Part shown: positions 7,516 through 17,100 of the stretch, piece by piece | Layout of the letters: each line of letters starts with the position of its first letter | Position numbering within the stretch: position 1 is the stretch's first letter | Made by a program: the position numbers and the translations under genes | Notes under the pieces: model-generated | Databases searched by the model: none | Told to the model about the DNA's origin: nothing | The model's input: the letters and a program-made list of their open reading frames with translations, nothing else | Source: Hallerella succinigenes | Lineage (GTDB): Bacteria; Fibrobacterota; Fibrobacteria; Fibrobacterales; Fibrobacteraceae | Assembly (NCBI RefSeq): GCF_002797675.1 | Contig: NZ_PGEX01000001.1 | Coordinates: 434,001 to 498,000, forward strand | Direction of reading: 5' to 3' | Length of the DNA: 64,000 nt

Positions 7516-9255
7516 TTAGCCCTCGTTGTACTTGCCGCGAGAACGGATGAGTTCTTCGAGTTCGTCCAGAGCCTTGTCTTCCGGCACGTTGCGCTTGACA
7601 CAAGTCTTGCCTTCGAAAAGGTTGATGAAGCCCGGAGCGCCGCCGACGTAACCGAAGTCCGCGTCAGCCATTTCGCCTGTTCCGTTCACAATACAGCCCA
7701 TGACGGCAATCGAGACATTCTGAAGCTTACCCAAGCGAGCTTGGATTTTTCCTAGCACCTGCTGGATGTTGTACAATGTACGGCCACAGCTCGGGCAGCT
7801 GATGAATTCCGTTTTGCTGCGACGGACACCTGCAGCCTGTAGAATGTCGAACGCGAGAGCGACTGCAGACATCTGGTCTGCCGGATCTTCAATCACCATG
7901 GCGTCTCCGATACCGTCCGAAAGAAGACTGCCGAAATCCGCTGCGGTCTTGAGCTTTTGATCCTCCGAACCGTCGATCTTCTTGTACAGAAGAATCGGGT
8001 TCTTTGCGTTCTTCGCTTCCATCGCAGAAACGAGAGCGCGCGTTCCATAGGCGAGATTATCGCCCGTATACGTCACGAGAGAGCCTGCCGGAACTTCCAT
8101 GCAACCCGCAGCAAAGGCGTTGATATCGAACATATCCTTGAAAACGACGATCCCCTGGGAATCGAGGCCCGTAAAGGCGAATTCCGGAGTACGCGGCTTA
8201 CCACTGATGCTGACCGCACTTACCGCTTCGCCCACGCGAACCATTTCCTTGCCGCCCAATTTGACACCGGAGAAACTCGTCACCGTTGATTCACGACGTT
8301 CGTAATGGTACGGATCCTTTTTCCATTCCGGAACCTGGTAATGGAGTTCTTCCTGCGGAATTTCGCAAACGTGAATGAGTTGCTGAGCCACCGGGACTTC
8401 TGCCACCGGATCTTCCGTCAGGGAAACGCGAATCGTGTCCGCGAGACCGTCGATCAAAAGGGCACCAATACCAACCGAGGACTTAAGACGTCCGTCTTCG
8501 CCCGCACCCGCTTCCGTCACACCGACGTGGAACGGATACTGCTTAAAGCCTTCCTGCTTGAGTCTTGCGGCGAGCATGCGGTAAGCGCTGATCGCAACGC
8601 GAGGAGTCGAAGACTTGAGGCTCACGACAACCTGGTCAAAGTGTTCCGCTTCGCAGACCGCGAGATATTCGATAGCGCTTTCGACCATCCCTTCGACGGT
8701 ATCGCCGTAGCGGTAAAGCATACGGGCGCCAAGAGAACCGTGGTTCACACCGATGCGGATAGCGCGGCCCAAACGGCGAGCTTCCTGCACAAACGGCGTA
8801 AAGGCTTCGAAAACCTTTTCACGGCCTTCTTCAAAATCTTTATCAGCCTGCTTGTCGAGAGTCGCAATACCGGTATCCACAAAGTTACCCGGATTAATGC
8901 GCACCTTTTCGACCCACTTCAAGGCTTCGAAGGCGGCCTTCGGCTGAAAATGGATGTCGGCGGAAACAGGAACATTGCATCCTGCCGCACGGATTTTCTG
9001 CATCACTTCCTTCAATGCCTGTGCATCGGCAAATGTCGGAGCTGTAATGCGAACGAGTTCGCAGCCCGCATTCGCAAGGGCAAGTGTTTCTTGAACGGTT
9101 TTATCGATATCCTTTGGCTTTGTCGTCGTCATCGATTGGACGAGAATCGGAGCTCCTCCACCGATTAGGGCATCACCTACACGGACTTGGACAGTTTCTC
9201 TACGAACCGGAGAAAAACGGTTCGGAACATAAGGAAAATCAAAAGTTTCAGGCAT
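7516..9255 (-). CDS. ispG: 4-hydroxy-3-methylbut-2-enyl diphosphate synthase, long form
   Basis: 579 aa. IspG (GcpE) makes HMBPP from methylerythritol cyclodiphosphate in the MEP isoprenoid pathway. The N-terminal TIM-barrel region is clear (ILVQSMTTTKPKDI; VPVSADIHFQ; RINPGNF). The C-terminal [4Fe-4S] region carries the expected cysteines in ISCPSCGRTLYN and AVMGCIVNGTGEMADADFG. The protein is about 200 residues longer than the E. coli enzyme because of a middle domain (about residues 300-450), as in the three-domain form of Bacteroidetes, Chlamydiae and plants. It probably leads an operon with serA. Confidence 0.93.
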   Translation of the reverse strand: MPETFDFPYVPNRFSPVRRETVQVRVGDALIGGGAPILVQSMTTTKPKDIDKTVQETLALANAGCELVRITAPTFADAQALKEVMQKIRAAGCNVPVSADIHFQPKAAFEALKWVEKVRINPGNFVDTGIATLDKQADKDFEEGREKVFEAFTPFVQEARRLGRAIRIGVNHGSLGARMLYRYGDTVEGMVESAIEYLAVCEAEHFDQVVVSLKSSTPRVAISAYRMLAARLKQEGFKQYPFHVGVTEAGAGEDGRLKSSVGIGALLIDGLADTIRVSLTEDPVAEVPVAQQLIHVCEIPQEELHYQVPEWKKDPYHYERRESTVTSFSGVKLGGKEMVRVGEAVSAVSISGKPRTPEFAFTGLDSQGIVVFKDMFDINAFAAGCMEVPAGSLVTYTGDNLAYGTRALVSAMEAKNAKNPILLYKKIDGSEDQKLKTAADFGSLLSDGIGDAMVIEDPADQMSAVALAFDILQAAGVRRSKTEFISCPSCGRTLYNIQQVLGKIQARLGKLQNVSIAVMGCIVNGTGEMADADFGYVGGAPGFINLFEGKTCVKRNVPEDKALDELEELIRSRGKYNEG

Positions 9256-9416
9256 GATTCAAATATAGCTAAATCCAGAACGCAGAACGGCCATTCTACA
9301 GTTTCACACCCTTACAAGTCCGCTACACAGCACACATACATGCCCCTAAAGCGCACAAAATCGTCCCATTCCACGTAATGCGACTTTTGGCTAAAGGACC
9401 AGTCCCTCGGAAACAA

Positions 9417-10205
9417 TCAAAAATGCATCACCACCCCAAAGTACCCCGGAGACGCAGCCACTTTCACACGGGAAGATTCATGCAATTTCAAAACCAGAAA
9501 ACTCGAAGCCGACCCCACCAAGGCTCCCACGATAACATCTGTCGGAAAATGCTTACCCGCCGCAATCCGCATCACACCGACAGCCGTTGCAGCGACCAAG
9601 GTTCCACCCCAAACAAGCGGCACATATGCGGAATTCGGATACTTTTCCATAAACCAAAGACTGCTAAAAACCGCAACCGAAAACGCGGTGCCCGTATGCC
9701 CGGAATAAAACGACCCCCAGGACTCTCCACGGCTTCTGTCCGCCTTGGAACGGTAAATTTCCGGACGTCCCCAAAGGCGCATGCTGCGCACGATCAAATT
9801 CAAACTGCTCTGCCACAAGGTGATTTCGGCGGCGGTCAAAAAGAAGGTCATCGCTTCACGCGTCGAAGAATTACCCAAGGCGAGTTCCACCGATTCAAAT
9901 CCGAGCGGAAAAGCGATGAGCGCATAAAGGCTCCAATCGCTGAGATAATCAAAGCTAGGATGGTACGTTCCCGCAAAAGGCCTGTCCCACGGCAAGAGTT
10001 CATCCTTAGAAGGCTCTCCCGACCGCGGCTCCATTTGCGAATACGTGTACTGCGAAAGCACATAAGTGGCAACGCCCAATGTGAGAATCGGAGCGTCTAC
10101 TGTCCACGACAGCGCATAGGGAGGCTCTTCCGCCATGGCTTTCGTCCCTAGTGCCGCAGACAAAATCCATGCAAAAAAGAGCATACAAGCATTAAACTTC
10201 ATCAT
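9417..10205 (-). CDS. PAP2-family membrane phosphatase
   Basis: 262 aa from MMKFNACMLFF; a signal-like hydrophobic segment is followed by several membrane helices. The three phosphatase motifs of the acid phosphatase/PAP2 superfamily are visible: LIVRSMRLWGRPE, SFYSGHTGTAFS with the central His, and RIAAGKHFPTDVIVG with the His and Asp. Such enzymes remove phosphate from lipid phosphates such as undecaprenyl pyrophosphate or phosphatidic acid on the periplasmic side; the substrate here is unknown. It is divergent from the ArsR-methyltransferase gene with only 21 bp between the start codons, so their promoters must overlap the neighbouring gene. Confidence 0.82.
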   Translation of the reverse strand: MMKFNACMLFFAWILSAALGTKAMAEEPPYALSWTVDAPILTLGVATYVLSQYTYSQMEPRSGEPSKDELLPWDRPFAGTYHPSFDYLSDWSLYALIAFPLGFESVELALGNSSTREAMTFFLTAAEITLWQSSLNLIVRSMRLWGRPEIYRSKADRSRGESWGSFYSGHTGTAFSVAVFSSLWFMEKYPNSAYVPLVWGGTLVAATAVGVMRIAAGKHFPTDVIVGALVGSASSFLVLKLHESSRVKVAASPGYFGVVMHF

Positions 10206-10226
10206 AAAAAAGATAAATTTTATTTT

Positions 10227-11177
10227 ATGCAAGAGAAAAACGAAAATCTGGAGCCGCTCAAGCCGAACCTGGATCTTTTCAACGCGATTTCCGACGAAAC
10301 GCGTCTCAAGATTCTGATGATCCTCTCGCATTCGGAATTTACGGTGAACGAACTCAAGGAAGTTCTCGACATTCACCAGTCGAATGCCAGCCGCCATTTG
10401 TCCAAGCTTTCCGCCTGCGGACTTTTGAAGGACCGCCGCGAAGGGACAAAGGCTTTTTACGGTCTTTCGGACGACCTTTACATGAGCAGTAGACTTTACG
10501 ATATGATTTCCAAGGCTTGGGAACAGCTTCCCGACTTGGCTGTTGTCGAAAGCAAGGTCGAAGAACTCCTGGTTTCACGTCGCAACAATTACTCGGCCAA
10601 ATTCCACAAGCTTTCCGAAGCCGGTGGAAGCCTCCGCGCCCAGATTTCGCTTTTTGCCCATTTGATGGTCCAATTCGACCATGCAATCGACATCGGATGC
10701 GGCGAAGGCGGCGATCTGAGCTTTATGCTCGCCGGACGTTGCAAAAAAGTGACCGCGATCGACATCAGCGAATCGAGCGTCAAAGGCGTGAACGAAATGG
10801 CCCGAAACCGCGGATTTTCAAATATCAAAGCTCTTTGCGCCGACATGCGAAAGATTCCCCTGCCAACGGGATGCGCAGACCTCGTTTTGATGAGCCAGGT
10901 TCTGCATCACGCCCCGAGCCCTCAGGAAGCCTTGGCCGAAGCCGTACGACTCTTAAAACCGGGCGCCACTCTTGCTCTGCTCGACCTCGCCGAACATCAC
11001 GAAGAAGAGCTCCGCGAAACCCACGGGCACCTCTGGCTCGGTTTCAGCGAAGAACGCATCCGCTTCCTTTTGCAGAACCAACCCTGTGAAATCGTAGAAA
11101 CGGAAATCATCCAAAGCGAAATTTCCGAAGAGAAAAAGCTCCCCGCTATCTGCATTATCGTAAAAAAAATCGGATAG
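10227..11177 (+). CDS. ArsR-family regulator fused to SAM-dependent methyltransferase
   Basis: 316 aa. Residues about 10-90 form an ArsR winged helix (LFNAISDETRLKILMILS; QSNASRHLSKLSACGLL). Residues about 145-290 form a class I methyltransferase with the SAM-binding motif AIDIGCGEGGDLSF, acidic residue VTAIDIS, and the Methyltransf_11 segment LVLMSQVLHHAPSPQEAL. This fusion is known in many bacteria and is sometimes linked to S-adenosylmethionine/homocysteine metabolism. The ligand, targets and methyl acceptor cannot be told from this window. I see none of the cysteine pairs typical of ArsR metal sensors in the winged-helix part. Confidence 0.85.
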   Translation: MQEKNENLEPLKPNLDLFNAISDETRLKILMILSHSEFTVNELKEVLDIHQSNASRHLSKLSACGLLKDRREGTKAFYGLSDDLYMSSRLYDMISKAWEQLPDLAVVESKVEELLVSRRNNYSAKFHKLSEAGGSLRAQISLFAHLMVQFDHAIDIGCGEGGDLSFMLAGRCKKVTAIDISESSVKGVNEMARNRGFSNIKALCADMRKIPLPTGCADLVLMSQVLHHAPSPQEALAEAVRLLKPGATLALLDLAEHHEEELRETHGHLWLGFSEERIRFLLQNQPCEIVETEIIQSEISEEKKLPAICIIVKKIG

Positions 11178-11235
11178 ATCGCTTTCTTTTTGGGCATTTA
11201 TTTAGTAAATTGAACATGTAATCAAGGAGTCATCT

Positions 11236-11346
11236 ATGGGAAAAATCATCAAAGTTTTGGGCATTGTTGTGGTATTCTTGCTTTCTCTATTCTCGATTTA
11301 CCACATTATCCAGTCCCGCGCACTCGATGAAAATGCAGCCGATTAA
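11236..11346 (+). CDS. Small single-helix membrane peptide (36 aa)
   Basis: A 36-aa frame starts with ATG after a good ribosome-binding site (AAGGAG, seven bases upstream). It encodes MGKIIKVLGIVVVFLLSLFS and then a short polar tail ending in ENAAD. The basic N-terminus, one 17-residue hydrophobic helix and acidic end suggest an inner-membrane peptide. A terminator hairpin follows at 11370, so it could be a unit of its own. The function is unknown. Confidence 0.6.
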   Translation: MGKIIKVLGIVVVFLLSLFSIYHIIQSRALDENAAD

Positions 11347-11369
11347 AGCAGTTTCATTAAATCATTTGC

Positions 11370-11403
11370 AACACCGCACCTCACAAGATGCGGTGTTTTT
11401 TTT
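11370..11403 (+). terminator. Terminator after the 36-aa membrane peptide
   Basis: AACACCGCA and TGCGGTGTT form a 9-bp stem, followed by a run of eight or more T. The YfhO-like gene starts 13 bp further on. Confidence 0.85.
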
Positions 11404-11415
11404 ACCTTGCGAAAT

Positions 11416-14034
11416 ATGCAAAAAGATACACTGAAAAAATTCGGAGCCTATGCCGGTATCGGCATCGCCTTCTTCATTCTTCTTCTCTTTGTTTTCCGCG
11501 CATTCGTTTTTGATTCGAATACGCTGATGTTGAATTCCGACCAGTTAAACGGTATTGGCAGTAAAGTGGTCCGCGCCCAAAGCCTTGTGCTTTCGGAATG
11601 GGACGACAGCCGCCTCGGCGGCGTTCCGACAATCGACGCCTTGTTCGGCGACGCTTACCATCCGCTCGTGCTGGTGGAATTTTTGATGGACCCGGCCCGG
11701 GCCGTGGGCTTCAAGTTTATTCTCATCGTCTGGGTCGCCTTCCTTTCAGCGCTCGCCCTTGCAAAGTCTTTAACGGGGAGCCTTGCCTGGGGAACCCTGT
11801 TCGGATTTTTGTACGCCTTCTCGCCGCAGTACTTTAGCTACGTCTATGGCGGTCACGACGGTAAGATGATGGTCTTTGCCGTCGCGCCTCTCGCGATTCT
11901 CGCTATCCGCAAGATTATTCGAGAGGGCAGTATCGGCTACTTTGCGATCTTTGTGCTTTCCGTCGTCTGGATGATTCTCGGATCGCACTTACAGCTCACC
12001 TACCTGTTCCTCTGGGGTGCAGGCTTTTATGCGCTTTTTGAAATGTTCGCTCTTTCGGCCAGTTGGAAGACCCGTTCGCTGCGCCTGGGTGTAACCGCCG
12101 GAGCATTGGCTATTGCGCTTGGAATTTCCGCCTTCCAGATCATTCCGCCGTACCTTTACACGACCACGGAATCGGTCCGCGGCACGGGCGAAAAGACGAA
12201 CTACGGCCACGCGAGTAGCTGGTCTATGCACCAGGAAGAACTCGCCGGCATGCTCATTCCGGGCTTTATCGGCGCAGACGTTTACGAACAGAAGCAAGGT
12301 GCTGCGGGCCTTGAGCTTTCGGGCAGCTCGCTCATCAGCATTCCCTACGCCGATATGCAAAAGGCGCACATCCAAAGTTCGCCGTTCTACTGGGGGCATA
12401 ATCCGTTCAAGTTGAACCACGACAGCGCCGGTATCGTTCTCACGTTCCTCGCCTTCCTTGGACTTTTTGTGCGCAAAAGCCGCCGCGCGGCCGCTTTCTG
12501 GTTTGTCGGTGCGGCGGTCGCACTTTCCTATGCGATGGGGGTTCATTCCCCGCTCTTTAAGCTTTGGTTTACGATTATTCCAGGCATGAAGAGCTTCCGC
12601 GCTCCGAGCATGGCTATGTTCTGGCTCCCGCTGCTTATGACGATGATGGCAGCCCCAGTAGTGACTTCCCTCAAGAATGCAGCCAACCGCCGAGCTCTCA
12701 AGGCGGGCTTTGTGATGTTTATCATTCTTCTTGCAATCGTTTGCGCGTCCCGTTTTGCGTGGACTTCGGTGCTCGGCATTCCGGGATTCCTCATTTCGAT
12801 CGTTTACGGCTTAGCCTTTATCGCCGTTTTGAACATTCTGGACCGCAATGTTCCATTTCAGGTTCAGGAATTTGCCAATGCGTTTAAGCTCAAATTCCAA
12901 GGTTCTTCCAAGCTTGAAATCGGTGCTATCTTTGCTCCTTTCCTGCTCACAGGATGCTTCTTTCTTTCGAACCAGAACCTTCTTTCGGACCCGGTGACTT
13001 CGGGCTACTTCAAGGCTTTGAACGAAACCGTGATGAACTTCACCGCCGCAACGATCATTCCGAGCTTTGTCCTCACGCTCATCGCGACTGTCACCGTCTT
13101 CTTCGTTTTGAGTTCCAAGCTCGAAGGTCTGAAAAAAGCGGCTATCGTCGGAGTGGTGGCTGCGATTGAACTTTACACGATCAACGGAGCCTTCATTCAG
13201 AATGTAGATTACAACGAATACGTGCAGCCAAAGAATCCGATCGTACAGAGCATCCACGCAGAACACCCGGATTCGCTGAACCGCCCACGCGTCCTTTCGC
13301 TGTCCCGCAGCGAGGCTTTGAGCGGTAACGCTTTCCCGCTTTACGGCATGCGAAACGCAGACGGTTTCCACGACAACGAACTCGCGAGCTACCGTCTTTT
13401 CCGTGGCGGTCAGGGCAACGAAAATTACATGTACAACATCAACCAGGTCGCGCAGGGTCAGGCGGAAAATGCTTTCCTCGATCTGATGAATATCGGGGAT
13501 GTAATCTTCGATACCCGCGCCGGAACCCAATACATTCCGTTCAAAAATCACCATAGTGACGGACATCTTTACGGTCACTACGTCGTCATGAGCGATTCCC
13601 AGGCGGTCAAGGCTCTCCGCGAAGGCTTCGATTACAAGAATACGCTTATCCTTTCCGAAAAACCGTCCGAAAGCTTTACGCAGTCCGCTTCCGTGAACGG
13701 CAATGCGAAAATCACCGCCAAGCCGAAGATGGATGACATCACCTACCAGGTTTCTTCCGATAAGCCGGCATTCCTGCTTTCTTCGGGTAACTTCCACCGC
13801 TACTGGAAGGCGACCGTCAACGGAAAGCCGGCCAAGGTTTACAAGGCATTCGGAACGCTCCGCGCTGTCGCCGTGCCTCAAGGAACTTCGACGGTTCGCC
13901 TCGAATACAAGTCCGATGCCGTCCGCGGATCTTTAGCCCTCGGCTTTGTCGCCTGCATCGTCTTCGTCGGTTCGATTGCTGTCGCAGTCGTTTTGAAGAA
14001 GCGTTCGGCAAAGGCTGCAAAGGTTAGCGCATAA
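11416..14034 (+). CDS. YfhO-like polytopic membrane protein
   Basis: 872 aa from ATG; an in-frame TTG nine bases upstream is a possible alternative. The first two-thirds carry about a dozen hydrophobic helices, starting with GIGIAFFILLLFVFRAFVF. An early periplasmic loop has acidic pairs (SEWDDSRLGGVP; FGDAYHPL), as in GT-C type membrane glycosyltransferases. The C-terminal part is a soluble periplasmic domain (YQVSSDKPAFLLSSGNFHRY; WKATVNGKPAKVYKAFG), typical of the YfhO family (PF09586), and is followed by a final helix. These proteins are thought to move sugars from lipid carriers to cell-envelope polymers; the substrate here is unknown. Confidence 0.75.
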   Translation: MQKDTLKKFGAYAGIGIAFFILLLFVFRAFVFDSNTLMLNSDQLNGIGSKVVRAQSLVLSEWDDSRLGGVPTIDALFGDAYHPLVLVEFLMDPARAVGFKFILIVWVAFLSALALAKSLTGSLAWGTLFGFLYAFSPQYFSYVYGGHDGKMMVFAVAPLAILAIRKIIREGSIGYFAIFVLSVVWMILGSHLQLTYLFLWGAGFYALFEMFALSASWKTRSLRLGVTAGALAIALGISAFQIIPPYLYTTTESVRGTGEKTNYGHASSWSMHQEELAGMLIPGFIGADVYEQKQGAAGLELSGSSLISIPYADMQKAHIQSSPFYWGHNPFKLNHDSAGIVLTFLAFLGLFVRKSRRAAAFWFVGAAVALSYAMGVHSPLFKLWFTIIPGMKSFRAPSMAMFWLPLLMTMMAAPVVTSLKNAANRRALKAGFVMFIILLAIVCASRFAWTSVLGIPGFLISIVYGLAFIAVLNILDRNVPFQVQEFANAFKLKFQGSSKLEIGAIFAPFLLTGCFFLSNQNLLSDPVTSGYFKALNETVMNFTAATIIPSFVLTLIATVTVFFVLSSKLEGLKKAAIVGVVAAIELYTINGAFIQNVDYNEYVQPKNPIVQSIHAEHPDSLNRPRVLSLSRSEALSGNAFPLYGMRNADGFHDNELASYRLFRGGQGNENYMYNINQVAQGQAENAFLDLMNIGDVIFDTRAGTQYIPFKNHHSDGHLYGHYVVMSDSQAVKALREGFDYKNTLILSEKPSESFTQSASVNGNAKITAKPKMDDITYQVSSDKPAFLLSSGNFHRYWKATVNGKPAKVYKAFGTLRAVAVPQGTSTVRLEYKSDAVRGSLALGFVACIVFVGSIAVAVVLKKRSAKAAKVSA

Positions 14035-14053
14035 AAGCGGTTTCCAAGCTTTC

Positions 14054-14082
14054 AAAAAAGGCCCGCATCTGCGGGTCTTTTT
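14054..14082 (+). terminator. Terminator after the YfhO-like gene
   Basis: AAAGGCCCGC and GCGGGTCTTT form a stem around a four-base loop, with A and T runs outside. It lies between convergent genes and may act on both strands. Confidence 0.75.
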
Positions 14083-14119
14083 GATGTCTTTAAGTTCTCG
14101 GAATGTCTCTGGGAGCTTT

Positions 14120-17100
14120 TTACTTTACCGTGATCTCCGGCGAAGTCGCATTCAAAAGATAGTTCCATTCTTCACGGATCCGTTCATATTCCGAGGGGTC
14201 TGCGTAAATGGCGTAAGTCATCCACTTGTAACCGTTCTTGACCTTTTCAAAGTTCACGTATTCCGTTTCACGGCCCAAGTTCGGCGCATCGGCGACCGTC
14301 ACATTTCCACTGTCGGCGGTCACTTCCAAGACGCTTTCAAATTCCGTCTCGTGCGGCATGCGAATCGGCAAATGACGCGTGCGAACCTTCGGCAAATACA
14401 TAATCGCACGTTCCCAAATATTCGGGAAGCGGCCCTTGCTGCCGTCAGAACTCTTACCGAAGTAATTCTTGGAAGAGAATGTAATCACAAGCTTCAAAGG
14501 CTTATCAAAATCCGTTACGTTTTCCGCACGAACGCGAGAAATAGAAACATCCGGAACGCCTTGTGCCAATAGGTCCGCAATCAAGCGTTCCGTTTCCTTC
14601 GCATCACGACCGTAAAGCTGATTGCGAAGCGTGCTTGCAAACTTGCCCGTCATGCTCAAGGAATCGCGGAATTCCGCAGTACCATCCGCAGCAATGTGCA
14701 AGCGGTGACCGAGGAACACCTGATGTTCCTTTGCGTCTTCAAGAACCGGCGTAATCGCCACATGGCTCGAATCGCCATCGATAACCAAGGCGACTTTTCC
14801 TTCCATATCAAGAGGGACCGGACGATCGTTACCGCCCTTATCGGACGGATCCACCCACATCTCCGGATAATTTTCACCTTTCGGAATATAGAGCATCATG
14901 TGGTTAAACTGCTGAATAGACGGAAGCGTTTCAAAACCCGGATCCGTTAAATGAATCGCGACGAGCTTACTTGGAACGCCGATCGCATTCAGCATTTCCT
15001 TCAAAAGAAGGCTCTGATCCTTGCAATCGCCCCGGCGTTCGCGGAGCGTCGTTTCCGCAACCTGCGGAATCAAGGAGTGTCCACCAAAGCGCACATCACG
15101 GTAGCGGATGTTTTCACGCACATAGCGCACTTCCGCAAGAACCGCTTCCTTGCCCAAGCGATTTCCCTTGACTTCAAAAGCCTTTTCACGCACCGGAATC
15201 GCATTCTTGAACTGATGGCGAATCAGGTTTTCATATTCACGTCCGACATCCTGCCACGTCCGCTTTCCGGTCAGCTGGAATCCTGCACCGTAGTCACGAT
15301 ACACAGGCATGTAAGGTTCACGACGGATCACGACAGGATCTTCAATCGACCACTCTTCGCCATCCGCTTCCGGCTTGCTCGAAAGCGGTCCATATTCTTC
15401 CGTCACAAAGCGAGACGTATCCGCATAGATTTTAAACGAATTCTTTTGCACAGGCACTTCTTCGGAAGCTTCAAAACTCACAAAAGGAATCACGCCGTAA
15501 TTCGCAAGGCTCGTACGGGAAATTTGCACATACACAAAATCGCCCGGAGCAAGCTTTTCGAGCGGAAAATGCGCCGTCTGCATTTCATTATCAAGGCCCA
15601 GTTCTGTCGCATAGGTAATGTAGGCGCCCTTGAGCGACATTTTCGCCTTGAGCGTCATCGTCGAATCGTAGATTTCGAGCGCATTCACAAAAATGCGGTC
15701 ATAGCCCGGCAAAAAGTCGAACGCCAGTTCCGAATAAAGGCCCACGCCGCGCATGTCGAGAATTTCCACAAGCTTTTGTTGCGTTCGCGTCCAAGCTTTG
15801 TCCTTGTCGGCACGCAGCGCTTCGCGGGAATAATGCACCACCGCCGGGAAGCCGTCCTTTTTCGCCTTGACCGCAAAATCCTTGTTCACCAAGGCTGCGA
15901 GCGCAATCGGTCGCATTTCCACCGGATCGATCTTCTTTTGGAGCGTCCGGTTATCCGCCTTGCCGAGGAACGCCTTTGTCGCCGAAAGGAAGCTCTTGAT
16001 ATCTTCATCATCCGGGTGCATCACAAGGGCATGCGACAAGGATTTTTCTGCCTGCACATAATTGCGGGAATAGAACTGTACCTTACCGCGCATTGTCCAC
16101 ACGCGATAATCCGAAGAGCCGAGCGGCAAAACTTCTTCGCTCACCGCAAGCGCTTCCGGATAACGACCGAGGAACACCAACGCATCCATCAAAGTAAGTC
16201 CCAAGTCCACCGTCATCCCGAACCGTTTTTTGGTCAAGTAAAGAACCTCCACCGCTTCCGCATAACGGTCCATACCCATATAAGTTTTCGCAAGATAAAC
16301 GCCCAAACGCGAAGACGGCTGCTTGTCGTACAGGTTCTGCACCACCACCAAGGACTGCGTGCGCTGACCGAGCCCCCAAAGCGCATCTGAAAGATTGATT
16401 ACATATTCCGGATGGTTCGGCGTATAACGCAAAGCCATTTCTGCATACTTGCGTGCTTCGCCAAAATCCATCATCTCTTCATACATTTCACCGAGGATCG
16501 AAAGCAGGCGCCCGCTCTTACGCACCAAATCCATTTCACTCAAGAAATGATTCACACCCGGTCCATAAAGTTCCTTCATCTGATAGATAAATCCGCAGTT
16601 GATCAAATACAGCGGTTCCGACGGATCCATCTTGTTCGCCTTTTCAAAGTACGAAAGCGCGACAAGCGGCTGATTTTCCGCAAGGCGCAAAAGGCCCACC
16701 TGGTTCACGACCGCCGCCTGGAAACGCAGAACCTTTTCATCGGTCACGGTCTTCGGCTTTTCGAGAAGGGTCACGCCGTCAATTGCCCGTTCCAAAACCT
16801 TCGCATACTTTTTATAAAGAATTCCCTGCGCCCAACCTGCGACCAAAATACCGCGACCGTTGTCCCAAAAATAACGCCCCGAATATTTAAAATCGTAACC
16901 GTCGATCACTCGGGTACAGGTAAAGTTCTGCGAGAACTGGTTTGCATTTCCACCGCGAACGCGCACCAGATCCAAATTCGGATCTTCTGGATCGAGACCC
17001 AAACGGATCAAAAGCACTTTGAACAAATCCTGCGCGCTGACTTCATTCGGGTCGATAATCGTTCCATATACAAAGAAAGCCGTTTCTTCTTTCATGTTCG

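Noticed and set aside
8305-9168. 287-codon frame antisense to ispG
   Set aside because: Shadow of a well-conserved gene; the composition is His/Arg/Phe-rich as in other antisense shadows of this genome.
12811-13881. 356-codon frame antisense to the YfhO-like gene
   Set aside because: No domain, no start signal, and fully inside a clear gene with many membrane helices.
14951-16390. 479-codon frame antisense to the TPR/transglutaminase lipoprotein
   Set aside because: Arg/His/Phe-rich shadow; the real gene has a lipobox, TPRs and a catalytic triad on the other strand.
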